Positions 7,706-16,271 of a stretch of DNA of 64,000 nt are shown piece by piece (within the stretch, counting starts at the first letter, position 1; each line of letters opens with the position of its first letter). Origin of the DNA: Bradyrhizobium prioriisuperbiae (lineage in GTDB: Bacteria > Pseudomonadota > Alphaproteobacteria > Rhizobiales > Xanthobacteraceae); NCBI RefSeq assembly GCF_032397745.1, contig NZ_CP135921.1, positions 3,410,001 through 3,474,000 of the forward strand, in the 5' to 3' direction. The notes under the pieces were generated by a model that did not search any database, was not told where the DNA came from, and saw nothing but the letters and a program-made list of their open reading frames with translations. Both the position numbers and the translations under genes were made by a program.

Positions 7706-8569
7706 ATGCCGGATTGTGCCGGCATCCCGCTGAACTGCTCCGTGTCTCAATCTCATAAGCCTGCGCGATCCCGCATCCGGCACACCACGTCGCTGGTGGC
7801 CCTGGTCATCCTGTTCTACGTGTTCGTGGCCTATGTCGCGTTGCCGGCGGTGTGGCGGCATTTCGAGCACGAGAAAAAACTCGCCGGCCTGCCGATGGTC
7901 ACCGCCACGGCCCAGGGCATTCCCGGCGACCCGATCAATCTCGCACTGGTGGGATCGTCCCGCGATATTCTCTGCGCCATGCACGACGCCGGCTGGCATC
8001 CCGCCGATCCGGTCACGCTGCGTTCGAGTATCGACATCTTCGGCAGCGTGCTGCTGCATCGTCCCTATCCCACCGCGCCGGTCAGTCCGCTGTTTTATGC
8101 GGGGCGGCACGAGGATCTGGCGTTCGAGAAGCCGGAGGGCGGCAGCGCCGACCGGCGCCATCATGTGCGGATGTGGCGGGTGCTGAGTGAGGGCGATCAG
8201 CAGCGCCCGGTCTGGCTCGCCGCCGCCACCTTCGATCGCAGCGTCGGCTTCAGCCGTTACACCGGTGCCATCACCCACCACATCTCACCGGACATCGACT
8301 TCGAACGCCAGTTCGTCGCGACTGGCCTGCAGCAAGCCGGCCTGCTGCAGGCGCGCTATCAGGTCTCCGGCATCGGCCCGACTTTGCTGGCGCGCAATGG
8401 CGGCGGCGATCTGTATTTCACCGACGGCGAGGTCTGGGTGTTGCAACTGGTGGAAGACTGCCGCAAGCGTTCCGAGCCGCCGGACCTGCCGGCGAGCCCG
8501 GCGATCACACAGTTCAAGGACGCGCTCTGGAAAGGCATTGCGGATGCGGTGCGCAAGGAAGCAAACTAA
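7706..8569 (+). CDS. LssY C-terminal domain membrane-anchored protein
   Basis: A 287-aa protein with one N-terminal membrane helix (about residues 27-48) followed by a soluble domain. The soluble domain matches the LssY_C family (GLPMVTATAQGIPGDPINLALVGS..., HVRMWRV, PVWLAAATFDRSVG, THHISPDIDFER). LssY_C domains occur alone or fused to PAP2 phosphatases; their activity is not established. It ends 21 bases before the CidA/LrgA gene and is probably in the same operon, which hints at an envelope role. Confidence 0.75.
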   Translation: MPDCAGIPLNCSVSQSHKPARSRIRHTTSLVALVILFYVFVAYVALPAVWRHFEHEKKLAGLPMVTATAQGIPGDPINLALVGSSRDILCAMHDAGWHPADPVTLRSSIDIFGSVLLHRPYPTAPVSPLFYAGRHEDLAFEKPEGGSADRRHHVRMWRVLSEGDQQRPVWLAAATFDRSVGFSRYTGAITHHISPDIDFERQFVATGLQQAGLLQARYQVSGIGPTLLARNGGGDLYFTDGEVWVLQLVEDCRKRSEPPDLPASPAITQFKDALWKGIADAVRKEAN

Positions 8570-8590
8570 GATGGCCTGCAGGATGCTCCC

Positions 8591-8977
8591 GTGATCGCAA
8601 GTCTCAGTCTGATCCTGATCTGCCAGCTCGTGGGTGAAATCTGCGTGCGCGCGGCCGGCGTGCCGGTGCCCGGCCCGGTGCTCGGCTTTGTGTTGCTGCT
8701 GCTCCTGCTGCTGGCGCGCGATCGCCTTCCCGTGCTGGCCCGCGGTCCGCTCACCGGCGGCGCAGTGGAAGGCACCTCAAAAGGCCTGCTGGCGCATCTG
8801 TCGTTGCTGTTCGTGCCGGCCGGTGTCGGCGTGGTGCAGAAACTCGATCTGATCACAACCCACGGCATCGCCATCATTACGGTGCTCGCGATCTCAGTCG
8901 TGCTCACCATGCTGGTGACGGTCGGCACCTTTCTGGTCGTCGGGCGCTGGCTGGCGTCGCTGCGGGAAGAACCATGA
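8591..8977 (+). CDS. CidA/LrgA-family holin-like protein
   Basis: 128 aa, four membrane helices. GEICVRAAGVPVPGPVLGFVLL is the signature region of the family, and LLFVPAGVGVV follows in the third helix. Start is GTG at 8591. CidA/LrgA proteins act with LrgB/CidB partners in holin-like control of murein hydrolases or in small-acid transport. The stop overlaps the next ATG (ATGA), so it is translationally coupled to the LrgB gene. Confidence 0.85.
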   Translation: MIASLSLILICQLVGEICVRAAGVPVPGPVLGFVLLLLLLLARDRLPVLARGPLTGGAVEGTSKGLLAHLSLLFVPAGVGVVQKLDLITTHGIAIITVLAISVVLTMLVTVGTFLVVGRWLASLREEP

Positions 8978-9513
8978 GCACGAATCCATTTTCGCTCTGG
9001 GTGTACCTGTCGCAGACGCCGCTGCTATGGCTGACGGTGGCGCTGGCGGTGCCGCTCTATGAGAACCGCCGGATCGTGTTTCGCGCGCTGGTGCCGATGC
9101 TGGTTGCGCTGGTGGCCGGCAGCATCACCGCCATCGCCTCCGTCGTGCTGCTGGCACACGCCTTCGGGTTGCCGCGCGAGATCGTGCTGGCCTTGGCGCC
9201 GAAGTCCGTCACCGCCGGCGTCGCCATGGGTATCAGCGAAACCCTCGGCGCCGATCCGGCGCTCACCGCGGTCGCCGTGATTCTCACCGGCATCATGGGC
9301 GCCATCGTGGTGACGCCGATGATGAACCGGATGGGCATCACGGATTTCCGCGCCCGCGGTTTTGCCGCCGGCCTCGCGTCCCACGGCATCGGCACCGCGC
9401 GGGCCTTCCAGGTGAATGAAGTCGCCGGCGTGTTCGCCGGCATCGCCATGAGCCTCAACGCATTGGTGACGTCGCTCCTGGTCCCGCTTGCGGTGACATT
9501 GCTGGTGCGCTGA
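8974..9513 (+). CDS. LrgB-family protein with an internal N-terminal deletion
   Basis: 179 aa, against about 225-240 for the family. The C-terminal part is intact: LAPKSVTAGVAMGISETLG, TGIMGAIVVTPMMNRM, ASHGIGTARA. The N-terminus begins as in normal LrgB (SLWVYLSQTPLLWLT) but jumps directly to VALAVPLYENRR, which in full proteins lies about 55-60 residues later. Two membrane helices and the connecting loop are lost in frame. It may be non-functional or a shortened partner of the CidA/LrgA protein. Confidence 0.8.
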   Translation: MSTNPFSLWVYLSQTPLLWLTVALAVPLYENRRIVFRALVPMLVALVAGSITAIASVVLLAHAFGLPREIVLALAPKSVTAGVAMGISETLGADPALTAVAVILTGIMGAIVVTPMMNRMGITDFRARGFAAGLASHGIGTARAFQVNEVAGVFAGIAMSLNALVTSLLVPLAVTLLVR

Positions 9514-9586
9514 GTTGCCGGCTTGAGGTCGCGGCTCGTTCTCCTCTATCGTTGCGATAGCAAAACAAAGAGAAACGGGAGGCGAC

Positions 9587-10627
9587 ATGACGGACGGCCG
9601 CATCGGGACTGTGCAATGGAGGGCGGTTGCCGACCTGCATCACGCCTACTTCACCGGGCTGATCATCAGCGTTGTCACCCGCCGCAGTGCGGCGGATGCC
9701 GCCGAGTTCGTGTTTCGGGTGTTCCGGCGCCAGCATCATGAACGCTTCCTGCCGGGCCTCGCCAAGCTCGGCCTCACTGGATTGCCGCCGGCGGTCGCTG
9801 CCGCGCAGTATCACTACCTTTCGAACTGGATCGGCGGCGTCAATGTCGAGTACATGCGCGAGACCGATCGCAAGGCCTGGATCCGTTATCCGCCGCCGCG
9901 CTGGATCTGGAGCGGCACCGCGATCTGCGCGATTCCCTCCGAGGTCTCCAGCGCCATGCTGCGCGGCTGGCATGCGCACAATGGCGTCTCGCTCGGCAAT
10001 CCACGGATGGGTTTTGTCTGCACCAAGCAGACGGTGGACGGTCAGGACGGCCTCGAGGGGTATTACTGCGAGTACGACCACGACATCGCGCTGGACCAAC
10101 GGCTGGTGTTCGCGCGCCATCTGGAGGCGCCGGATTTCGACCCGGCGCAGGCGCCGGCGCTTCCCGCCGACACCTGGCCCGCGGAGCGGTTGGCGCGCGC
10201 CTATCGCGACTACGCCATGGAATATGTCCGCACATCACTGCCGATCATGGTCAATCTGTTCGGCCCCGACGAAGGCGGCCATCTGCTCGAGCTCACGGGA
10301 CGGCTGATCGGCATGCAATATGGCCCCCAGATCACGGCGGCGATGGGCGTCGAGCCCGGCCGCGGCGCCGCGGGTTTTACCGACATGATGCGGGCCTTCT
10401 TTCTTGCCGCGGGTGACGAGGTGGCTGATATCTCCGATCGTGCGCTCGACCAGGTGCAATGGAAGCTGGTGCGCGACCTCAACGATTTCCATCCCGCCGG
10501 CCGCCGCGCGCTTTCCGGCCTGATGCAGGGCATGCTGGCCGCCTACGGGCGGCACATGACGGTGACGGCAACGCCGGACGACACGCAGGCCCGCGTCCGC
10601 TGGGAGGTGCGCGCTGGCCGTCCGTAA
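9587..10627 (+). CDS. conserved hypothetical protein
   Basis: 346 aa, cytoplasmic, no signal peptide or membrane helix. I do not recognise the family. Features are an N-terminal helical region (HHAYFTGLIISVVTRRSAADAAEFVFRVF), an aromatic centre (IRYPPPRWIWSGTAICAIPSEV), and YYCEYDHDIALDQRLVFARH. GGGAGGCGAC precedes the ATG. It lies 130 bases before a CoA-ligase gene on the same strand, so a role in the same acid metabolism is possible but not shown. Confidence 0.6.
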   Translation: MTDGRIGTVQWRAVADLHHAYFTGLIISVVTRRSAADAAEFVFRVFRRQHHERFLPGLAKLGLTGLPPAVAAAQYHYLSNWIGGVNVEYMRETDRKAWIRYPPPRWIWSGTAICAIPSEVSSAMLRGWHAHNGVSLGNPRMGFVCTKQTVDGQDGLEGYYCEYDHDIALDQRLVFARHLEAPDFDPAQAPALPADTWPAERLARAYRDYAMEYVRTSLPIMVNLFGPDEGGHLLELTGRLIGMQYGPQITAAMGVEPGRGAAGFTDMMRAFFLAAGDEVADISDRALDQVQWKLVRDLNDFHPAGRRALSGLMQGMLAAYGRHMTVTATPDDTQARVRWEVRAGRP

Positions 10628-10757
10628 TCCGTAGGGTGCGCGCACCGCACAATCTGACAACGCATCACCCCCTTGCCATCCATGCCGGGGGGCCGATAGC
10701 TTCGCTCGAACAATCAAGGACCAAAATGGTCTTGCCAAAGGGAAGAAGGAAACGCCG

Positions 10758-12467
10758 ATGACCGCGCATCCGTGGATCAAATCCTATCCGCCGGGCGTCC
10801 GCTGGGATGCCGAGATCCCGGTAATGCCGGTGCAGCAGATCCTGGAAGACGCAGCCGCACAATGGCCGGGCGGAGCCGCCGTCGATTTCATGGGCCGGCG
10901 GATGTCCTTCCGCGAACTCGATGATCTCGCCAGCCGCGCGGCCAAAGGGTTTCAGGCGCTGGGCGTCGGTCCCGGCGTTCATGTCGGGCTCTATCTTCCC
11001 AACACGCCGCATTATCTGATCAGCTTTTTCGGTGTGCTGAAGGCTGGCGGCACCCTGGTCAACTATTCGCCGCTCGATGCGGAGAAAGTGCTGGAGCACA
11101 AGGTCGAGGACAGCCAGACCGACATCATGATCACCCTCGATCTGGCGCTGCTGTACCCGCAGATGGCGCGGCTGCTGGACACCACGCGGCTGAAGACCCT
11201 GGTGGTCGGCGATCTCAGCGAGATGTCGGCGAAGCCGGACGCGGTGCGGGCGCAACTTGCCGCCGGCAAGCAACTGGCCGAAGTTGCTGTCAACGCCCGC
11301 CATCGCAGCTTCCAGAGCCTGCTCGACAATGACGGAGCGTACCAGCGTCATCCGATCGCGGATGTGACCGAGGCCATCGCCGTGCTGCAATACACCGGCG
11401 GCACCACCGGCCTGCCCAAGGGCGCGATGCTGACCCACGGCAATCTCACCGCCGCCACCAGCCAGTGCGCCGAGACCACGCGGACCGATCCGCCGGTGCT
11501 GCAGCAGGGGCAGGAGCGCGTGCTTGCGGTGCTGCCGCCGTTCCACATCTATGCGCTGACCGTGAACATGCTGCTCGGCGTGCGCCTGGGTGCCGAGCTC
11601 GTGTTGCACACCCGCTTCGACGCGGCCGCCGCCATCAAGGACATCTCCGAGAAGAAGATCACGTCGTTTCCCGGCGTGCCCACCATGTTCGTCGCCATCC
11701 TGAATCATCCCGACGCGAAGACGGCGGATCTCAGCTCGCTGCGCTGGTGCAATTCCGGCGGCGCGCCGCTGCCGCTGGAGGTGCAGCAGGCGTTCCAGAC
11801 CCTGACCGGCTGCCGGCTGGCCGAAGGCTGGGGCATGACCGAGACGTCGCCCACCGGCACCTTCACACCGGTGCCGGGCGCGCAGAAGGCCGGCTCCTGC
11901 GGCGTGCCGAGCCCCGGCATCACCTTCAAGTTTCTCAGTGTCGAGGACGGCAAGACTTACGTCGCCCAAGGCGAGCGCGGCGAACTCTGTGTCAGCGGCC
12001 CCAACATCATGAAGGGCTACTGGAAGAAGCCGGATGCAACCGCTGCGATCATGACCGAAGACGGCTTCATGCGCACCGGCGACGTCGGTTACATGGACAC
12101 GGACGGCTACATCTATATCGTCGACCGCACCAAGGACATGATCCTGTGCGCCGGCTTCAACGTCTATCCGCGCAACATCGAAGAGGCGATCTACACCCAT
12201 CCCTCCGTCGAGGAAGTCAGCGTGATCGGCATCCACGACGCCTATCGCGGACAATCGCCGAAGGCTTTCGTCAAGCTCAAGCAGGGCGCGGCGGCTTTCA
12301 GCCTCGATGAGCTGAAGGCCTTTCTCGCGGACAAGCTCGGCAAGCACGAGATGGTGTCAGCGCTGGACATCCGCGCTGAACTGCCGAAGACCCCGGTGGG
12401 CAAGCTGTCGAAAAAAGAGCTCTACGAGGAAGAGGACCGCAAGCGCGCGGGGGCGACCGCGGCGTGA
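10758..12467 (+). CDS. long-chain or dicarboxylate acyl-CoA ligase
   Basis: A 569-aa AMP-forming ligase. The P-loop-like motif YTGGTTGLPKGAMLTH, the acyl-adenylate motif GWGMTE, RTGDVGYMD and the hinge DRTKDMI, plus the late catalytic Lys in KTPVGKLSKKE, are all present. It activates a carboxylic acid to its CoA thioester with ATP. Length and composition fit the FadD/PimA group; aromatic or dicarboxylic substrates cannot be excluded. AAGGAAACGCC gives a good ribosome site. Confidence 0.9.
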   Translation: MTAHPWIKSYPPGVRWDAEIPVMPVQQILEDAAAQWPGGAAVDFMGRRMSFRELDDLASRAAKGFQALGVGPGVHVGLYLPNTPHYLISFFGVLKAGGTLVNYSPLDAEKVLEHKVEDSQTDIMITLDLALLYPQMARLLDTTRLKTLVVGDLSEMSAKPDAVRAQLAAGKQLAEVAVNARHRSFQSLLDNDGAYQRHPIADVTEAIAVLQYTGGTTGLPKGAMLTHGNLTAATSQCAETTRTDPPVLQQGQERVLAVLPPFHIYALTVNMLLGVRLGAELVLHTRFDAAAAIKDISEKKITSFPGVPTMFVAILNHPDAKTADLSSLRWCNSGGAPLPLEVQQAFQTLTGCRLAEGWGMTETSPTGTFTPVPGAQKAGSCGVPSPGITFKFLSVEDGKTYVAQGERGELCVSGPNIMKGYWKKPDATAAIMTEDGFMRTGDVGYMDTDGYIYIVDRTKDMILCAGFNVYPRNIEEAIYTHPSVEEVSVIGIHDAYRGQSPKAFVKLKQGAAAFSLDELKAFLADKLGKHEMVSALDIRAELPKTPVGKLSKKELYEEEDRKRAGATAA

Positions 12468-12511
12468 GGGTCTCGACTTAGGAGTGTCGCGAGGCCTATC
12501 AACTCATGAGG

Positions 12512-12597
12512 CGTCATTGCCGGACTTGATCCGGCAATCCAGCTTTCTTCGCGGCGTTGGAGAAAGCTGGATACGCGGGTCAAGCCCGCGTATGACG
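12512..12597. repeat. intergenic palindromic repeat of three hairpins
   Basis: Three hairpins follow each other: ATTGCCGG/CCGGCAAT, CCAGCTTTCT/AGAAAGCTGG and ATACGCGGG/CCCGCGTAT. The element lies between the convergent CoA-ligase and nitrile hydratase operons, where it can also act as a two-way terminator. It is of a type frequent in Bradyrhizobium genomes. Confidence 0.75.
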
Positions 12598-12652
12598 GAG
12601 GTGGGGATGAGAAGCATCGGCTCACACGAAGTGACGTGCTTGACGGCTACGT

Positions 12653-13039
12653 TTACCCCTCAAAATCCTCCGGCCGCAGCACGATCGGTGCTCCATGCGG
12701 CGTGCGATCCGCCGCGTGGTCCCAGGCGTCGCGGGTGCGGTGCAGGGTGTCCGTCGTGGTCACCTGTTTCTCCACCACCAGCTTTTCCAGCGTCGCCAGC
12801 CAGTGGCGGTAATAAGTGTCGCCGAGATCCGGATCGCCATCGGCTTGCGCCGTTTTGATTTCGTCCGCCAGCGCCGCCGCCCACTCATTCCAGCTGAACA
12901 CGCCGCGCTCATGCAGGGTCACCGCCATGGCGAAGGCCTGGGCTTCCCATGGCTCGCGGAACACCGGGCCTTCGGCATCCCGGGGAATGCCGGGCACGGC
13001 TGCCGTCGCCCGCGCCGCCGCCTGGCTGTCGATCGCCAT
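12653..13039 (-). CDS. nitrile hydratase accessory protein
   Basis: 128 aa. Resembles the N-terminal domain of nitrile hydratase beta subunits (EGPVFREPWEAQAFAMAVTL, FSWNEWAAALADEI, YYRHWLATLEKLVVEK), the hallmark of activator proteins that deliver cobalt. It starts at ATG 13039, overlapping the beta-subunit stop (ATGA). It is the third gene of the alpha-beta-activator operon. Confidence 0.9.
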   Translation of the reverse strand: MAIDSQAAARATAAVPGIPRDAEGPVFREPWEAQAFAMAVTLHERGVFSWNEWAAALADEIKTAQADGDPDLGDTYYRHWLATLEKLVVEKQVTTTDTLHRTRDAWDHAADRTPHGAPIVLRPEDFEG

Positions 13040-13707
13040 CACGCGTGATCCGGGATCGGGTCCAGATAGGATTCCCAGGCATCGACCGAGACCGAGGAGG
13101 TCGGATCGGCCTTGTCGCCCCACAGCTCACGGCCGTCGAAACGCACCGTGTAGAGCCATTGCGGCTGCTCGCCCGCCCCCATCGCATGGGTGTCGGGAAA
13201 GATGTGGCTGCCGTGCACCAGATCGATCACGCCGACGTGGCCGCGAACATAGTGCGGCAGGCGCGTATGTGTCGGTGGGTTCATCTGCTTCGCCCGGACC
13301 CGGTCGCCCACCTTGAACAGCGCCGGCGTCGCTGCAACGCGCAGGGTTGGGCTGCCGCGGCGAAGCGTCGGCAGCACCGTCTCGCGCGTCAGGGCGGCGG
13401 CTCCAGGTTTCGGCGGCTGCAATGCGTGTCCGGCCTCGATCTCGTCTGTCGTAACGAGATCGCGCTCCAGCATCAGGCGCTCCAGGCCCGCGAGCCAGAT
13501 CTGGTAATAACTCTTGCTGAGATAGTCCGCGTGCGGGCGATCTTCACGCGCGAAACGCGACATGTCGATGTTCCAGCCGCCGGGCTTGGCCATCGCCACG
13601 GTCAGCGCGAAGGCACGGCGTTCCCACTCTGCATGGAACACCGGCTCGTTCGGCTCGGGTTCGACCGCACCGTAGTTCAGGCCACCCATGTCCTGCGCGC
13701 CGTCCAT
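13039..13707 (-). CDS. nthB: nitrile hydratase beta subunit
   Basis: 222 aa. MDGAQDMGG is the standard beta-subunit N-terminus, followed by FHAEWERRAFALTVAM and SYYQIWLAGLERLM. The C-terminal SH3-like domain has the RVRAKQMNPPTHTRLPHYVRG motif and LWGDKADP. With the alpha subunit it hydrates nitriles to amides in the cytoplasm. The stop of the alpha gene overlaps its ATG (ATGA), and its own stop overlaps the activator start. Confidence 0.95.
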   Translation of the reverse strand: MDGAQDMGGLNYGAVEPEPNEPVFHAEWERRAFALTVAMAKPGGWNIDMSRFAREDRPHADYLSKSYYQIWLAGLERLMLERDLVTTDEIEAGHALQPPKPGAAALTRETVLPTLRRGSPTLRVAATPALFKVGDRVRAKQMNPPTHTRLPHYVRGHVGVIDLVHGSHIFPDTHAMGAGEQPQWLYTVRFDGRELWGDKADPTSSVSVDAWESYLDPIPDHA

Positions 13708-14327
13708 CAGGCAACCTCGCCCGGTTGTTTCGGCAATCCGGTGCCGATCATGCTGTCGCGGGTGACGAGTTCGGCGAGTTGCTCTTCGCTCCAGCCGTCG
13801 GTGCCGGCGGGCCGCTGCGGCAACACCAGGTAACGGATCTCGGAGGTGGAATCCCAGACCCGGATGTTGATGTTGTCGGCGAGTGTCACGCCGAATTCGC
13901 CGAGCACGCCGCGCGGGTCGATCACGGCGCGCGAGCGATAGGGCGCCGACTTGTACCAGACCGGCGGCAGTCCCAGCACCGCCCATGGATAACAGGAGCA
14001 CAGCGTGCACACGACCATGTTGTGAACGCCCGGCGTGTTCTCGACCACCACCAGATGTTCGCTCTGGCGGCCGCTGAAGCCGAACTCGGTGATCGCCGTG
14101 GTGCCGTCGGCCAGCAGCCGGGCCCGATAATCCGGATCGGTCCAGGCCCGCGCCACCACTTGCGCGCCGTTGCGCGGGCCGACCTTGGTCTCGTAGGTCT
14201 CGATCAAGAGATCGAGCGCGGCCGGATCGACATAGCCTTTTTCGGTGAGCACGGTTTCCAGCGCATGCACCCGCAGCTCAGTCTCCGACAAGTCCGAATG
14301 GTCGTGATGATGATCGTGATCGCTCAT
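13707..14327 (-). CDS. nthA: nitrile hydratase alpha subunit, cobalt type
   Basis: 206 aa. Metal-binding motif VC107-TLC110-SC112; Thr after the first Cys (CTLCSC) marks the cobalt rather than the iron (CSLCSC) type. C110 and C112 would be oxidised to sulfinic and sulfenic acid as in known enzymes. The N-terminus is His-rich (HDHHHDH, residues 4-10), which could help metal capture. First gene of the operon; no amidase or aldoxime dehydratase is adjacent, so the amide must be processed elsewhere. Confidence 0.95.
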   Translation of the reverse strand: MSDHDHHHDHSDLSETELRVHALETVLTEKGYVDPAALDLLIETYETKVGPRNGAQVVARAWTDPDYRARLLADGTTAITEFGFSGRQSEHLVVVENTPGVHNMVVCTLCSCYPWAVLGLPPVWYKSAPYRSRAVIDPRGVLGEFGVTLADNINIRVWDSTSEIRYLVLPQRPAGTDGWSEEQLAELVTRDSMIGTGLPKQPGEVA

Positions 14328-14419
14328 GATACAGAGACTATCCGCACCGCCGGCATGGTGTCGAGGCGGACAGAATGCATTGCAGCATCCCCGACATCAC
14401 ACGGCAGGTCACTTGACCC

Positions 14420-15940
14420 TCAATCGGACGATTTGACCCCGCTCTTGGCGCGCAGGCGGAATTCCTGTCCCGCCTTCAGCCAGGCCAGCCGTTCGTCGCG
14501 CAACAGGGTGCGGCGAGTCTTGCCGGAATCGTCGCGCAAGGTGACCGTCGAGACCTCGTAGCTTTCCGGGTGCTTGTTGCGGCTGAGCAGGTCCGCGAGC
14601 AGCGCCGGCATGCTGTCGACCACGGCCTGCGCATCGACGCCCGGATTGATCTCGATGATGGCGTGGATGCGGTTGCCGAGTTCGGGATCGGGCAATCCCA
14701 CCACAATGCTCGAATGCACATCCGGGTGCGCCACCACCGCGGCTTCCACTTCCGCGGGGTAAATGTTGGCGCCGCCGCGCAGGATCATGTCGGTCAACCG
14801 ATCGCCGAGATAAAGATAGCCGTCCGCGTCCAGCTGCCCGACGTCGCCGATCGATTCCCAACCGTCAGTGCGGCGCTTTGGCGCGGCACCGAGATAGTGA
14901 TAGCTGGTGCCGACGCCGTCGGCCGGCATGAAATACACCTCGCCGGTCTCGCCCTGCGGCACGTCGTTGCCGTCCTCGCCGATGATGCGCAATCCGCAAG
15001 CTGTGGGGTCGGCTTTGCCGACCGAACCCTTGTGGGCGAGCCATTCCGTGCCGGAGATCACCGTGCGGCCCTGGCGCTCGGTGCCGCCATAGAGCTCGAA
15101 GATTTTTTCCGGGCCCAGCCACTCGATCCATTTTTCCTTCAGCCATGCCGGCATCGGTGCGGCCATGTGGAACACGGTCTTCAGGCTGGAGACGTCATAA
15201 CGATTTCGCACGTCCTCCGGCAGCGACCAGATCCGGTGCATCATGGTCGGCACGAAGTTGATCCATTCGAGCCTGTGGCGATCGATCAGGCGCAGCGCCT
15301 CCTCGGCGTCGAATTTGGTCATGCCGGTAACGCTGCCCCCCGCGAACAGGGCGAAGTGCGACACGATGAACGGCGCGTTGTGATACAGCGGCCCCGGATT
15401 GAGCAGCGCGGCGCCGATCTGCATCTGCAGCGGCGGCGCCACCGCGGTGTCGGTCACCGCCGGCTGGTGATCGAGGATCACCTTGGGGCGGCCGGTCGAG
15501 CCGCCGCTGGTCATCGCCTTCCAGTAGCGCGCCACCGGACGATCCAGCGGCTCGTCCGAGGCGCCTTCGGGGACAAAATCCTGCGGGACGGAATTTGGCG
15601 CGTTCCAGTCCGGCTCGCCGCCGACCACCAGCGCGGGTTTGAGGATGTCCAGAATGGCCGCGGCCTCGCCGCGCGGCAGCCGGTGCGACAGCGACGTCGG
15701 CGTCGCGCCCAGTTTCCAGATCGCAAAACTCGTCTCATAGAACGCATTGCTGTTGGGCAGGCCGATGGCAACGAAATCCCCGGCCTTGACACCGCGGGCG
15801 GCGAAGGCATGCGCCCGCCGGTTGGCGCCGCGTTCAAGCTGCTCCCATGTCAGGCCCTGTGCGCCATGGCGGACCGCGATGGTGTCGCCGGGCTTGCGTT
15901 CGGCATACCAGCGCGGCACGTCGGCGAGGGGAATCAGCAT
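14420..15940 (-). CDS. AMP-dependent acid-CoA ligase (bile-acid-CoA-ligase-like)
   Basis: 506 aa. TSGGSTGRPK is the adenylation loop; ELYGGTE, SIGDVGQLDADGYLYLGDR and RGGANIYPAEVE are the later conserved motifs. The C-terminal KTRRTLLRDE holds Arg where most enzymes have the catalytic Lys (KTPVGKI), so the usual late Lys is not obvious. Its TSGGSTGRPK and overall pattern resemble BaiB-type steroid or bile-acid ligases. It lies 92 bases upstream of the nitrile hydratase operon on the same strand and might activate the acid derived from the nitrile; that link is a guess. Confidence 0.8.
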   Translation of the reverse strand: MLIPLADVPRWYAERKPGDTIAVRHGAQGLTWEQLERGANRRAHAFAARGVKAGDFVAIGLPNSNAFYETSFAIWKLGATPTSLSHRLPRGEAAAILDILKPALVVGGEPDWNAPNSVPQDFVPEGASDEPLDRPVARYWKAMTSGGSTGRPKVILDHQPAVTDTAVAPPLQMQIGAALLNPGPLYHNAPFIVSHFALFAGGSVTGMTKFDAEEALRLIDRHRLEWINFVPTMMHRIWSLPEDVRNRYDVSSLKTVFHMAAPMPAWLKEKWIEWLGPEKIFELYGGTERQGRTVISGTEWLAHKGSVGKADPTACGLRIIGEDGNDVPQGETGEVYFMPADGVGTSYHYLGAAPKRRTDGWESIGDVGQLDADGYLYLGDRLTDMILRGGANIYPAEVEAAVVAHPDVHSSIVVGLPDPELGNRIHAIIEINPGVDAQAVVDSMPALLADLLSRNKHPESYEVSTVTLRDDSGKTRRTLLRDERLAWLKAGQEFRLRAKSGVKSSD

Positions 15941-16271
15941 GCGTTTCTCCGAAACTCTTCAAAATTTTATCGACCCGATTGTGGTCACCGGGTTTGGTGG
16001 CTTCGAATTGACTTTCTGAACCAACGCGGGCGGGGCGTCTACACCCGTCACTGGCTCAGTGACCCGGACGTTGCGTGCATGGGGCCCTGAGCAGATCGCA
16101 GGGTGGCCTTGCACAATCCCGCGGCATCGCACAGGCGGCGCTCTGTCACACCGCGCGGGCCGATTGTGACAGCAACAACGTGATGCGGCCGACACGATCG
16201 CAACATAACATCGCCTGCCCGCCGTCCCGGTCCGAGGCCAATGCCTAAAGTTCACAAGGGAGGAAGATGCG
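15941..16271. other. divergent intergenic region of CoA ligase and cyclase genes
   Basis: These 331 bases separate two divergent genes and hold no gene. A perfect 8-bp inverted repeat (CTGTCACA 16143-16150, TGTGACAG 16165-16172; 14-base spacer) is a candidate operator. GGGAGGAAGATGCG just before 16272 is the cyclase ribosome site. Confidence 0.6.

Noticed and set aside
10665..12347. Long antisense frame over the acyl-CoA ligase
   Set aside because: His/Arg/Gly-rich translation with no family features; shadow of the ligase gene.
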